Assembly (NCBI GenBank): GCA_027603945.1
Contig: JADIIU010000012.1
Span: forward strand, 1 to 64,000
Direction of reading: 5' to 3'
DNA: 64,000 nucleotides
Source: Terramyces sp. JEL0728
Lineage: Eukaryota; Chytridiomycota; Chytridiomycetes; Rhizophydiales; Terramycetaceae
The position numbers and the translations under genes were made by a program. Of the stretch, positions 1 through 10,400 are shown piece by piece. Every line of letters starts with the position of its first letter. The first letter of the stretch is position 1. Below the pieces are notes generated by a model that was not told the DNA's origin, made no database searches, and saw nothing but the letters and a program-made list of their open reading frames with translations.

Positions 1-5
1 TTCAA

Positions 6-455
6 GTGAAGCAACTAAAGGATAAGAAAAAACCCTCAGTTCCATTCTCCAAGGCAACTCTTAACCACTGTATTAGAAATGATGGTTTGAATTTAAACGT
101 TGACTATGTTAATGTCAAAGCTCCTACCCTGAATATCCCTGTTGATTTTGTTGCTGCTGCTGCCAGTCCCTGGTTGTGTGAAACTTTGGAGAAGGTTGAA
201 AAGGTGTGGGTATTGGACAATGAAAAGTCCTGCCGAATTGTTATTGATGCTATCCTGACTGAAGTCTTATTGACTGAAGCTAATGAAAACTTATTGGGTT
301 TTTGCGAAGTCAAGAATGATTGGGAAGGGACGGGATTTGGGTACACTGGTGATGTGGATTATATGTTTGGGTCTTCAATTGGTCAATCAATATAGCACTA
401 ATACATCCAATGATCTGACAGCTGACGATATAGCCTTTTATCCCAAATTTCAATT
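6..455 (+). CDS. Partial hypothetical protein, possibly nuclease-like
   Basis: The first open segment (6-392) encodes a Lys-rich start and then the segment GFCEVKNDW followed by GDVDYMFG. This weakly resembles the accessory PD-(D/E)XK-like or Crinkler-type domains that are expanded in some early-diverging fungi. The frame closes at 393-395, but the next frame (397-455, starting TNTSNDLTADD) can be joined if 371-395 is a 25-nt intron (GT at the start, TATAG at the end). A following GT at 456 could begin another intron ending at CAG near 495. The true start may lie outside the window and no end can be fixed. The family assignment is a guess; the coding nature of the first segment is more likely than its function. 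Confidence 0.4.
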
Positions 456-906
456 GGTAAGCCCATTTTTTCCCTTTTCCTTTCCTTCAATACAGGTTCT
501 TTCTTTACATTTAAGGTCCTCATTGGAAAGTTGACGAACCAGAAAGTCCTCTTGATCATCCGCAAAACTTTTGTATTTCATCAACAGTAATAAACCATTC
601 ATCTCGTAATATAATTTAAACGGCTTGTCCACTCCAACATCCAACATTTGACGTTTGATTGGTTGGGAGCAATTTCAGTAAAAAATACAACTACCTCAAA
701 AATGCATGAAATCAATTCGGATAAAAACTAAAACATCCATAGTTGAACTTTCAGAGTCAGATTGATCAACTGTAAACAACCCGATTACCTTGCAAAAAAG
801 AGAACTGGTTTCTGTTTTAATGTTTTGTGTAAAGGCTGATTGCAATGTCCAACGAAAGCCGATTGGCCAACAGTACAGCCAAAGAACGCGCATATTAATA
901 TCAACT
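456..906. other. Unresolved stretch between two genes
   Basis: About 450 bases with no gene I can defend. A minus-strand open stretch at 450-647 (containing KPFKLYYEMNGLLLLMKY) has protein-like composition and could be an exon of a small minus gene. A second minus stretch at 696-893 looks random. The region may also contain the 3' exons of the gene at the left edge. Confidence 0.3.
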
Positions 907-2478
907 TTAATACTTTATTGTCATATGTGGATATCGCATAGTCAATTGTCTAACATGGTCACGATCGGCAATTCTCGCAGTGGAAATGTCCAGAAACCTC
1001 AGTGACCTTCCCAGAGAATTCAACACTGCAGCTACGCCTTCTTGCGTGGTATTTAAAGACTGCATTTCTAAATGTAACAGCCTGGTGCTATACAAAACAG
1101 AAGCCAATGCTTTCGCTCCTGCATCTCCAAAGTTGCACTGATTCGCTACCAGTCTTCTGATTCTAGTTTTAGGCAAGTACTGTGCAATTATAGCCAATCC
1201 AGCATCGCCAATATCTCCTTCAAGCACCAAGGACTCTAATTTGGTATTTGGTAGTATCGAAACAAAGGCACTAAAAGGCTGCGGTGATATGCTAATAGCT
1301 GTCAGTGTGAATTTTTTGAATTGAAAATGCTGGGGATTTAGTGCTATTGTTGAACATGCATAGTCACCATTTGTTGTTAGTTCTAATTCTTCCAGTGATG
1401 ATAACGAGGTCGAATGTAAAAATTCCTGCAAATATTCATGGCTTATTCCAAAAGCTGCTCGTTTTAGCTGAGAGCGAGGGAGATTCCTGATTAACGTTTC
1501 AATTGAGCGTGGTCCAAGGTTGCTGTTGTAGCGGAACTGCTCCAAACGAGTTTGTGCAAGCATGGTGAAAATATGATAAACATCATCTTCCAAGTTGTTG
1601 TCATTCAAGCTCAACATCCGGACATTCGAGTTCATTAATCCAGATGACAATGGCAATAGTGCTTCACCGCCTATCTCTATGGAATCCAAAACTAGCTCTT
1701 GTATACGAGTTTTCCGCAATACTGTGGCCAGGCACTCTATTCCTTCTGCATAAAGCGGATTTCTGCTTAGCACCAATTTCGCAACATTTGTTTTTTCCAA
1801 AGAAGGGCAAATGATTGCAAGATGTTCATAATCTAGCTTACATCCTTCTAAATCCAACACAGTAATTTGTGATTTTGGCAAATATTCGCTGATAATCCAT
1901 GCAATTTCCAAGTCAATTGGCGTTCTGATGGCCAGTTTGTCCAATTTGCTCATGCTTTCAATATTACACATCAGATAATGAACATCAATCTCTGTAATCC
2001 CAGGCACTGGTTCAAAATGCATTTCTGTAATAAAATTGAATCCGAGTGCGAATGACAATTCTTCAAAGCATACATCATCAAGCACATGTAATTTTACATG
2101 CTGTGCAAATGGAATGTGCTTGTACAAGGATGAAAATGAAGTCGAGTTTACTGTTATTTGTTGGAATCTCCAATTTACAGTGGATAAATGTGGTATTATA
2201 TCCATTGCATCTTCAATACTAATCGCACTCCACGGTTCATTAATATTCTTCATTTTGTGTTCGCCTTTGAAATTCAAATGCAGAACAGGCCACATTTCAT
2301 CAGGAGGAATTGCAAGTTTATTGAATATTTGAATAGGAAACATTCGATTCCTCATTGCTCTATTTACCAGAGAGAGATTGGATAAATCCATTCCTTTTAA
2401 ATAATAAAACATCCTGAATTCTAGAATATCGACAGTTAAATCAGTAAGCTGATAATCAGTTGTTGGCATTTGTTTCAC
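907..2478 (-). CDS. F-box-like leucine-rich repeat protein
   Basis: Intronless, 523 residues. The N-terminus (about residues 15-45) reads as an F-box: a hydrophobic helix, then YYLKGMDLSNLSLVNRAMR, close to the usual L-x-x-DL-x-x-LSLVN-x-x-R pattern. The rest contains repeated leucine-rich units of the ribonuclease-inhibitor type (for example ITVLDLEGCKLDYEHLAII and VRMLSLNDNNLEDDVYHIF). Known F-box/LRR proteins are substrate receptors of SCF ubiquitin ligases, with the repeats binding the target; that role is inferred here. The gene is divergent from the GST gene, with about 190 bases between start codons. No substrate can be suggested. Confidence 0.8.
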   Translation of the reverse strand: MKQMPTTDYQLTDLTVDILEFRMFYYLKGMDLSNLSLVNRAMRNRMFPIQIFNKLAIPPDEMWPVLHLNFKGEHKMKNINEPWSAISIEDAMDIIPHLSTVNWRFQQITVNSTSFSSLYKHIPFAQHVKLHVLDDVCFEELSFALGFNFITEMHFEPVPGITEIDVHYLMCNIESMSKLDKLAIRTPIDLEIAWIISEYLPKSQITVLDLEGCKLDYEHLAIICPSLEKTNVAKLVLSRNPLYAEGIECLATVLRKTRIQELVLDSIEIGGEALLPLSSGLMNSNVRMLSLNDNNLEDDVYHIFTMLAQTRLEQFRYNSNLGPRSIETLIRNLPRSQLKRAAFGISHEYLQEFLHSTSLSSLEELELTTNGDYACSTIALNPQHFQFKKFTLTAISISPQPFSAFVSILPNTKLESLVLEGDIGDAGLAIIAQYLPKTRIRRLVANQCNFGDAGAKALASVLYSTRLLHLEMQSLNTTQEGVAAVLNSLGRSLRFLDISTARIADRDHVRQLTMRYPHMTIKY

Positions 2479-2667
2479 TTTTTCAAAAATTATAAAATGT
2501 CAAAATTTAATGGCTACCATCAATACTTTATCATGTAATGTGAATTCCTCTTGAAAGTGCTTCCATACAAGATTCTAAAGAATTGGTCCTAGAATACAGG
2601 CTCGGCCATTGGAATAAATGCGGCCGTTATATTTTCGCATAAATTATTCCAAACTTTTGCATCACAA

Positions 2668-3303
2668 ATGACTGTTATTGTTCACCATCTAAACAACTCT
2701 CGCTCTCAGAGAATCTTGTGGCTACTGGAGCACCTTGAAATTGATTATGAAATCAAGCATTACAAAAGAGATCCAGTAACTCAACAAGCACCGTTATCTC
2801 TAGCGCAAGTTCACCCACTAGGCAAATCTCCAGTAATTACACACGACGGCACTGTTGTAGCGGAAACCGGAGCCATCATCGAGTACTTGATTGACAACTT
2901 TAAAAACGTGGATTTGACTCCAAAGTCCAAAGAAACCAATTTACAGTACAAGTACTGGCTGCATTTTGCCGAAGGGTCTGCAATGACTGATTTGCTAGTG
3001 TCTATTTTCACCAGAGGTTTCAAATCAGCAGAAAGAGATGCACTGATGGAACGAGTTGTCAAACCACATCTAAAGAATATCTTTGGTTTCATTGAAAATC
3101 ACTTGGGTGATAAAGAGTGGTTTGCTGGTGATTTTAGCGGTGCTGATATTGCCATGTCTTTTCCAGTTGAAGCTTTCTTGACCGGGAAAATAGTGGATAT
3201 TGAAACAAGTAACATGGAAAGATGGTTGGAAAATGTACATGCAATGAAGAGCTATCAAGTTGCCCTGGAAAAAGGAGGACCATATATCTACTCCAAGCAA
3301 TAA
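2668..3303 (+). CDS. Glutathione S-transferase
   Basis: Complete intronless protein of 211 residues, the normal length for cytosolic GSTs. The thioredoxin-fold N-terminal domain (about 1-80) has the fungal signature SRSQRILWLLEHL and the cis-proline loop GKSPVITHDG, followed by the glutathione-contact motif ET-x-AIIEYL. The helical C-terminal domain occupies about 90-205. The family conjugates glutathione to electrophiles or acts as a peroxidase; similarity is greatest to Gtt1-like fungal enzymes. It lies 91 bases upstream of a mannosyltransferase on the same strand, with no evident functional link. Substrate and location are unknown. Confidence 0.9.
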   Translation: MTVIVHHLNNSRSQRILWLLEHLEIDYEIKHYKRDPVTQQAPLSLAQVHPLGKSPVITHDGTVVAETGAIIEYLIDNFKNVDLTPKSKETNLQYKYWLHFAEGSAMTDLLVSIFTRGFKSAERDALMERVVKPHLKNIFGFIENHLGDKEWFAGDFSGADIAMSFPVEAFLTGKIVDIETSNMERWLENVHAMKSYQVALEKGGPYIYSKQ

Positions 3304-3394
3304 ATATAACATTAACCCATGTATTGCAATTTAGATTATCTGTATCCAAGCACGAATCCCAATTGTTGCAAATTTAGATTTTCCAATCTTAAAG

Positions 3395-4612
3395 ATGCGA
3401 AAACGCACTGCACTGTATTTCATCACTGTCTTTATAATCTTCAGCATATATTATGTGTACCAACAAAACGAATACCAATATATACCACAAGCGACAGACG
3501 CCCAAACAGAGACACTTTTGGAAAATGAATCGCCAAAGTTTGTACAAAACAACTATGGAAGGGTTTATAATTCCAGTAACCAGTGTATGCCCAGACATCC
3601 CAACAGATTCGGCGATTTTGTAAAAGAAAGAACCCTGTTTTGGAAATCAACTACTCCTGAACTAGAAAAGGAAATCAACACAAGATTATTCAAATACATT
3701 CGCGAAATCAACACTAAAACAGTGCCAAAGTATCGAGGCACTGGGATTGTAATGAGTGTGTATTCAAATGTTGCTGATATGGCTTTGAATTCTTTAACTT
3801 TTCTATACAAACAGCTCCACAGTAATCTATCGTGTGAGATATTTTACCAGAATCTAGCACCTTATTATACAGAGAAATTCAAAGAGCTGGGATGCAGTGT
3901 AAAGAAATTCCGCACAGATAGATTATTGTACAATCCAAGCAAAAAACGAACAGATACCAATACATACTGGAAAATTGTCGCTATTCTATCTTCAGATTTT
4001 GAAAATGTCTTGTTTCTGGATTGTGACAACTTTCCACTTCGAGAACCTTCGTTTTTATTCAATACAGGGGCATATAGAGATACAGGAATGATTCTGTGGC
4101 CAGATTTTTGGACTCAGACTGGAGAAAATCCACTATGGCGTATACTGGGCTTGGAATGCATTGATGAAAAGGAGCATGAATCCGGACAAGTAGTTGTAAA
4201 CAAAAACTTGCTTTACCATCAGCTACAACTAAGTCTATATCTATCCATGTCCCCCGATTTCGCAAAGTATACCCACGGCGATAAAGAAGCGTTTTCCTTA
4301 GCTATGCGGCTATACAATTCGCCATACCACCAAATCAAACAAAACACATTTGTTGTTGGAACTGAAAAGGATGGGTTTTGTGGAATGGGAATGCTGCAGT
4401 TTTATGATACACCTCTTTTCATGCATGTGAATTTCCTAAAGTATAACCGACGGAGAGGATACAGACTCGATAGAGCTTTGGAAATGCTGGATGATAGCGT
4501 CCTGCAAATTGGCGGATGTTTAACTGCTAAAAACGGAGGGAAAATACTTGATGTCGGGAAAGAATGGACATTTTTCAGTGAGAAATTAGTAGATGCATAC
4601 ATCAATCTGTAG
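3395..4612 (+). CDS. GT71-type alpha-mannosyltransferase (MNN1/MNN2-like)
   Basis: Intronless, 405 residues. A short cytoplasmic N-terminus with MRKR is followed by one hydrophobic segment (about 6-20), typical of a type II Golgi signal anchor. The catalytic region contains VLFLDCDNFPLREP (a DxD metal and nucleotide-sugar motif) and then TGMILWPDFW, both characteristic of the MNN1/MNN2/MNN5 family. EKDGFCGMGMLQFYD near the C-terminus also fits the family. In yeasts these enzymes extend outer-chain or O-linked mannans in the Golgi; the same role is inferred here. Linkage specificity (alpha-1,2 or alpha-1,3) cannot be told from sequence. Confidence 0.88.
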   Translation: MRKRTALYFITVFIIFSIYYVYQQNEYQYIPQATDAQTETLLENESPKFVQNNYGRVYNSSNQCMPRHPNRFGDFVKERTLFWKSTTPELEKEINTRLFKYIREINTKTVPKYRGTGIVMSVYSNVADMALNSLTFLYKQLHSNLSCEIFYQNLAPYYTEKFKELGCSVKKFRTDRLLYNPSKKRTDTNTYWKIVAILSSDFENVLFLDCDNFPLREPSFLFNTGAYRDTGMILWPDFWTQTGENPLWRILGLECIDEKEHESGQVVVNKNLLYHQLQLSLYLSMSPDFAKYTHGDKEAFSLAMRLYNSPYHQIKQNTFVVGTEKDGFCGMGMLQFYDTPLFMHVNFLKYNRRRGYRLDRALEMLDDSVLQIGGCLTAKNGGKILDVGKEWTFFSEKLVDAYINL

Positions 4613-4923
4613 CACATACATAAATTGAAACCGATAAACACTCCAACTAATAGTATTATCCCTCCTTAATTTATCAATGAATAACTAACTAATCTGAGAT
4701 GGATTCCCGACCGCGATAGCATTATGCATTACTCTTGTACATGCCGTGCTTTTATTTGAATATATTACTTTTGAAAGTGCTTTGCAAATTGCGCATCTGA
4801 ATGAAACCAGAATATCATTTGAAAGTTGCTTGAACGAAAACCCAAAATGTCCATGCCCGGGTCCCAGCGCCTCGAATTTCATTGCAAACAAAAAGTTGAC
4901 TCTGCATTTTTGGAACGATAGCA

Positions 4924-7139
4924 ATGACACGAACTGTAAACACAGAAAACTCTCTGAATGGCCAAGAAAACAAATTGAAAATGGACTCTGATGAAAAGAT
5001 TCCAGCAATTGTGGATTATACCCCCAGTCCAACCTCAGGATCAAGTAGCACAAATCAAAATTCCTTTGCTTGTACGCACTGTCGTAAACCTTTTGCAACT
5101 ATTGCAGATAGAAATATGCATATACTACGGCAGCACAGCCAAAAAGGTACCTTTTATTTAATTGTAGATCCAGACGAGGTGTTTGAATGTACATTATGCA
5201 CGAATAAATACAATTTTAAAGAATATATGCGGCATGTGTGTGCCAACGAAGATGATGAAACTTCCAAATCATCTCTGAAATCAACCAGGAACAATAGAGT
5301 GGAAAAAGTTACGGATCAGCGCAGTAGCAAACAGAATTTGGATTGGAATACTAGTGTTAAATCGAGTCGCCAGATAGCGCCAGATCCAAAAATAGTATCA
5401 AACAGTCCACTGGAAACTCGAACGCCAATTTCAGTAGAGTTGGAAGAGTTTGTTAGTAACCAAATGAATATTATTATGTCCAAACCAAAGATATCCTGTC
5501 CATCTTGCAGCAAAATCTACGACTATCAGGATTTTATCACGCATGATTGCCAGGTGGGGGATAGTCAGACACCACAGGATATTGTAGACGCTGGGAAAAG
5601 AGATACATTTAAAAGAGCTATTAAAGATGCGTTAAATTCTACGCCCAAACGGAGTAGGGTTGCTAAAGAACCTCCAAGTAATAGTATACAGGATACATCG
5701 CCAGACATTGCATCTGAACCCTCAACTGTTTTGTTAGATTCTGCAGATACAAATAGCATAGGAACAGTAGAATTGGACGACTCTGTAGAATTGCAACTGG
5801 ACGATGCGGCTTCGCTGTCGCATGACAATGATTTGCAAGTTCATACAGTACGGATAGTAGACGATTCGCTTTTAAACTTTGAAAAAATAATTGCAGAAAA
5901 AATATTAGAAACTCCAATTATGGATCGCATAGAGAGAGCTGCATACAGCCAGAAAGCGTCTCTTCCAATACAAAAGAATATATCGCACTTGGGGGTATCG
6001 GGAACAGGGAATGGCATACCACTAGATCCACCAGGCACCCATCGATCTGATTGCACTTTTTCAGATAATTGTAAAGCAAGCTTCCAAAAGCACGGATTAA
6101 TCAGTCAAAAATTGACAGGATATCAACGTCCAATTCTGGATTTCCCACGCTCAGCAAATACTATCAACGGCTGTCAAGAACCCCGGTTAACTGAAAATGA
6201 TTCCGTCCCAACTCGTCAACCTGAAGGCGACCGGGATTCTCAGCCAAACAATAGTTTAAATCAAACACTATTGGCAGCCATCCAATCTAATGTGCCTCTT
6301 TCAGCCAATAATTCGATAAACCCTCGAGTGCAGTATTTTCCAGCCGCTGCCATACTCCCAAATCCAGTTGGCAATTCAGCCTCCCATTTTCAAACTGCAG
6401 CAAAGTTACATATACCGCCTGTTAATCCAAACCGCGAAAGAGTTCATGTGCCAAGCGGAAACGGGAATGCAACGATGCCGTTTAATCCAAGCAGTATTTC
6501 AAGCCAAGAAAAGGTTTATGATCCGAGCTTGATTCCAGTCCTCCCTAAGTTTATTGTTGAAAACCCAAGACCACCTCCTAATTCACCCAATTTGGAGCTT
6601 CAAGCGACTGCAACGCCAAAACGCACAACACATAACGGGGCGAAATGCTTTCCTTGTTACGATTGCAAAGAAGTTTTTGATACCAGAGGTAAGCGCTATG
6701 TCCACCAAAAGAATATACATACGCAGGTGTTTCATTTCAATTACCCAGATGAAGGCAGCTTTGAAATCAAAAGAGGTGGCGAATTCAAATGTCCACGTTG
6801 CAATCATGTTGCTACCTCTTACCGGATGCTTCATTTGCACATAAAGAGGTGTCTCATAACGGGGCTTGATGTTTTTGGCCCATTCAAGTTCAATTGTACA
6901 CAGTGCGATGAAATCTTTTGTTCTGAGCATGATAGGAATACCCACTTTCAAAACGTCCACCGCACAGTCTTCCAGATTAAATTTAACGATGGAGGTAATA
7001 TTTTTTAACCCAGAAACTTTAAAGGTGGAAAAGAAAGATTCCTTTTCCTGTCCTAGATGCAAAAAGACGTATAATACTGGCAGATTATTACAAACGCATG
7101 CTAGAGCGTGCCCTAAAGTGGTTCCTACGATATATCCAT
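4924..7139 (+). CDS. Large modular C2H2/C2HC zinc-finger protein, 5' part
   Basis: Starts at 4924 (MTRTVNTENS) or at the later Met at 4981. One 19-nt intron (6995-7013, phase 1) restores the frame. The protein is mostly disordered, Ser/Pro/Asn rich, with finger pairs near both ends: CTHCRKPF...H...H followed by F-x-x-I/V...CTLC...H...C, and CYDCKEVF, CPRCNHV, CTQCDEIF and CPRCKKTY units. Each module is a C2H2 finger, a beta-like linker (F-x-I/F-x-x-D-G) and then a C2HC finger. After ACPKVVPTIYP the frame meets either a stop at 7145 or a phase-1 donor at 7140, which can join to the next zinc-finger segment at 7447. I think one gene is more likely than two. Such proteins usually bind nucleic acid; no specific family is recognised. 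Confidence 0.7.
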
Positions 7140-7446
7140 GTGTGTAATATTTAATTTAACTTTTTCTACTTTTGCAGTCAATTTGCTGAGAGCAACTGAA
7201 CGATGAATGTGATTCAAAAGGGCCACTGCAATCGATAGCCCTGAAACAGCTCCTGATCAAGGATTCCCAGAGGCTAGACCTATTCAAACTCCTTTGTGGA
7301 TCTTGGAAATGCCTCTAATTTGGAGGACTGCTAATTCTTAATAATCACCTTTCAAGTTAGATCAATTACTTTTCCTTTATTTTGACCAATATGGAATGGA
7401 TGTCAACCGTGCTCGATTTGCTCCAAATTTTTTACGTGATTCAAAA
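7140..7446 (+). other. 307-base interruption inside a zinc finger (long intron or insertion)
   Basis: GT at 7140 and AAAATAG at 7440-7446 give a phase-1 splice that joins KVVPTIYP to STCKDCDLQYE, restoring a finger just like its neighbours. It would be about fifteen times longer than typical introns here. An alternative is a 34-nt intron (7144-7177), after which the frame soon stops. A weak C-box-like ACGATGA near 7200 and several CTGA motifs make a hosted snoRNA conceivable but unproven. Confidence 0.45.
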
Positions 7447-10400
7447 TAGCTACTTGCAAGGACTGCGACTTGCAATACGAAACAGATATAGATTTCATCA
7501 ACCATAGACGGAATATGCATTGGAAAAAGCTTACGTTAAAGTTCGATGATGGAGGTAAATACCATTAATTCAGAAACTTTCCGAATAGAACCACCATACC
7601 CATTACAATGCCCGCGATGCCTCGCACACTTTGACTTGCCACACAGTCTAAAATCGCATGTTAGTATATGTCACGACTTTCAGTGTTTCGAATGTGAAAG
7701 AGTTTTTCAAACAAGGTCAGATATGAAGCAACATATTGCGCAGCACCACCATGAAGAGACCACCATGTGTCAGAAGTGTTCAAAGATATTCTTCACAAAG
7801 CTAGAATTGTCCAGCCACGTATTTGAATGCTTAATTGGGAATGAATTGACTCAATATCTTCAACAGTCTTTTCAGGAGGTTTTGGCCAGTAACCGATTCT
7901 CATCAAGTCGGACTACAAGTGCGGATAATAGTGATGACGAATTAGATTTTGAAAATGGGCTAGGTTTGAGCAGCGCTCTCGTGCCGTCCTCTCAAAACTC
8001 TCCTGTTATTAACCAACTAAAACTGCCAGTAAATACGCTCGATGACGTGGATATCAACTCTGATATATTTGATGAGCGCATTGATGAAACGCTTGTTTAT
8101 GAGGATCACCTCCTCTCTGTTTTTGCAGGAGCCGAATTACAGACTAGCAGTTACCCACAGTCGCACCCTAGTTTTGGAATGAAGAACATTGATTATTTAA
8201 ATACACCGTCACCATATCATCCTCCATTTTCAGGAAAAGAGTTGCAGACGTACCCACATCTTGGATATCACCCTACTATTTCAGGAAAAGATTTACAGGC
8301 AATAAATCCCGCTGCTGCACCCCGCCCAACGGTTTCGGGAAAGGATTTGTCGGTACTGGCATCTCCTGCACATTCGACAGTGTCATTAAACGAGTTGCCT
8401 GAACCTCCAACTTTTTCAGGAAACTACCTGCATATGCAAAGCCAAAGACCAACTTTTTCAGGCAAGGATATCAAAAGTCTCCTAAACAAAACAAAAAGGA
8501 AAAGGGTTCCCAAAAGATATTCTAATCCGTCATCTAGGGATGAGATGTCTTTTGAAGAGATTCTCAGGAACGACCGAAAGTCGAAACGAGAATCATATGA
8601 ATTTTCTTTTCGGGACGGAGGTACGAATAATTTAACATAGAAACCATATATATCAACAATGGAGATGATTTCAAATGTCCAAGATGCTGTTTCAACTTTG
8701 TGCATGAAAAGGACGAACTGCAGTACCATATGAATTTCTGTCTCTACCCAAAGATCCAGTTCAAATGCCTTACTTGCGACCTTTTGGTCTCTGACAAACT
8801 TGCACTGAAGAAACATAACCTTCATACCCATCGAGAAGGATACGTGTTTGTTTTCTTTAACGAAGGTAGATATTATTAACGGTAGAAAGTTTTGCACTCT
8901 CCAAAGGACAAGAAGCCTATGCATGTATTCGGTGCAAAAGATTGTGCAAGTACTCCAGCGGATTGAGAAACCACATAACAAACTGCACAATTGTCCCGTC
9001 ACGTCCAGCATCTGATGATGATTTTGGCGACACTATGCCAAACAGAAAGCCGGCTCGTTTGACTACACCTGCTGCAACTCCAAAGGTGCAAGCTCAAAAA
9101 TTAATTACTCCAGCACATTCTGGAAAATCGACCCCAAAACGGAAAGCAAAAACCCGTCCAAAATCTGGAAAATTATCTTCCACCAAAAGCATCGTGAAAT
9201 CTAGGAAAGCTCCCCAAGCTAAAATTCCAGGAAAGTCGATTCCAAAAAGTCAACCTAAACAGCCAGCACAATCTGGAAAAGGGCAGCCGCATAAATCAAA
9301 TACCAAGGCACAACCAAAGAAAGAAAATCATGTCCAGTCGCAAAATGAATCCCCTGTGCCAGAATCAGAAAAAGAACCATCTAAAGAAGAGGCTGTTTTG
9401 GCACTACAGAATTGGTTGAAAAAGTATCAGAACATTCCCAAAGTCAATTCTGAAGCAATCGGACCAATTCAAGAAACGAGCAATCAAACACTGGTCGCAG
9501 TTGAAATTGGAGACTGTGAAATGCCGCCAGAAGATATCCCAGTCCTTGGAACTAATCCGGAACCCGCAAGCAACCCTTCAAAAGTTAACCACAATGTGAA
9601 TTCTATCGAAACAGAAATAATTATCCAAAATGCAAACCGCTTTGAGATAGACAGTTGTGTTCATGCTCAAACTAAAGCCCATCGCAACCCAATCGTGGAT
9701 TCGGATGAAGAAACCCCAGCTGGTAATGTGCGTGTCACACGTAGTCGAAGCAGATCTAGCAGTGCAACAAAAAGTCCGCGAAATGCTGGAAAGAAACTGG
9801 AGAGTATTCCTCAATCCGAAAAATGGTGTCTAGACTGTGATCAAGAATTTCCCTCTGAGATTTTGGTCAAGTATCATTCTCTTTTGGTTCATTCAAAGAA
9901 GAGTTTAGTTAGTTTAGATGACCGTGTATACATTGTTTTTCCTGAAGACTTGAACTCTCCTGTAATCTGTGTGAATTGCTTGAACGATATTCCAAAAATG
10001 GATCTGGAACATCATCCTATGACTTGCAATGGACAAAATTTGAAAAAAGTGGAAATATTCTGGGAGGAGAATACCAAAAAACATACAGACGGCTGCGATG
10101 GCTTGGGAACACAGACGGTGTTGGAATTTATGGACCAACTTCTCCCTAAAAAACTATTTTGTGTGAAGCGAGCTATATACCAATGTACACAGTGCTATGA
10201 ACTTTTCTTTTCCCAGGCAAAATGCCGTAGTCACGAATACGATAATCATATGGATTGTGTTGTTTATCTTGAAAGCGGGAAAAAGTTTATGGCAAAGAAA
10301 GATCCCGGCGGAAGGTATATTTGTCGCTGCTGTTCGAGAGGGTTTTCACAGATTAGAGCACTTCAAAACCATGCCAAACATGGTTGTGTAGCTCCGAGTG

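Noticed and set aside
4746..4991. Open plus-strand frame before the zinc-finger gene
   Set aside because: Composition is not protein-like and it overlaps the better supported start of the zinc-finger protein.
7142..7300. Possible TGA recoding: a frame after a 34-nt intron reads SIC-stop-EQLNDE
   Set aside because: TGA ends several other genes here (array proteins 2 and 3, ATG18), so it is a normal stop. A phase-1 splice from 7140 to 7446 explains the region better.
7433..7446. A 14-nt GT...AG segment that would join a frame beginning MDVNRARF to the zinc finger
   Set aside because: No other intron in the window is below 19 nt and it has no branch-like motif.
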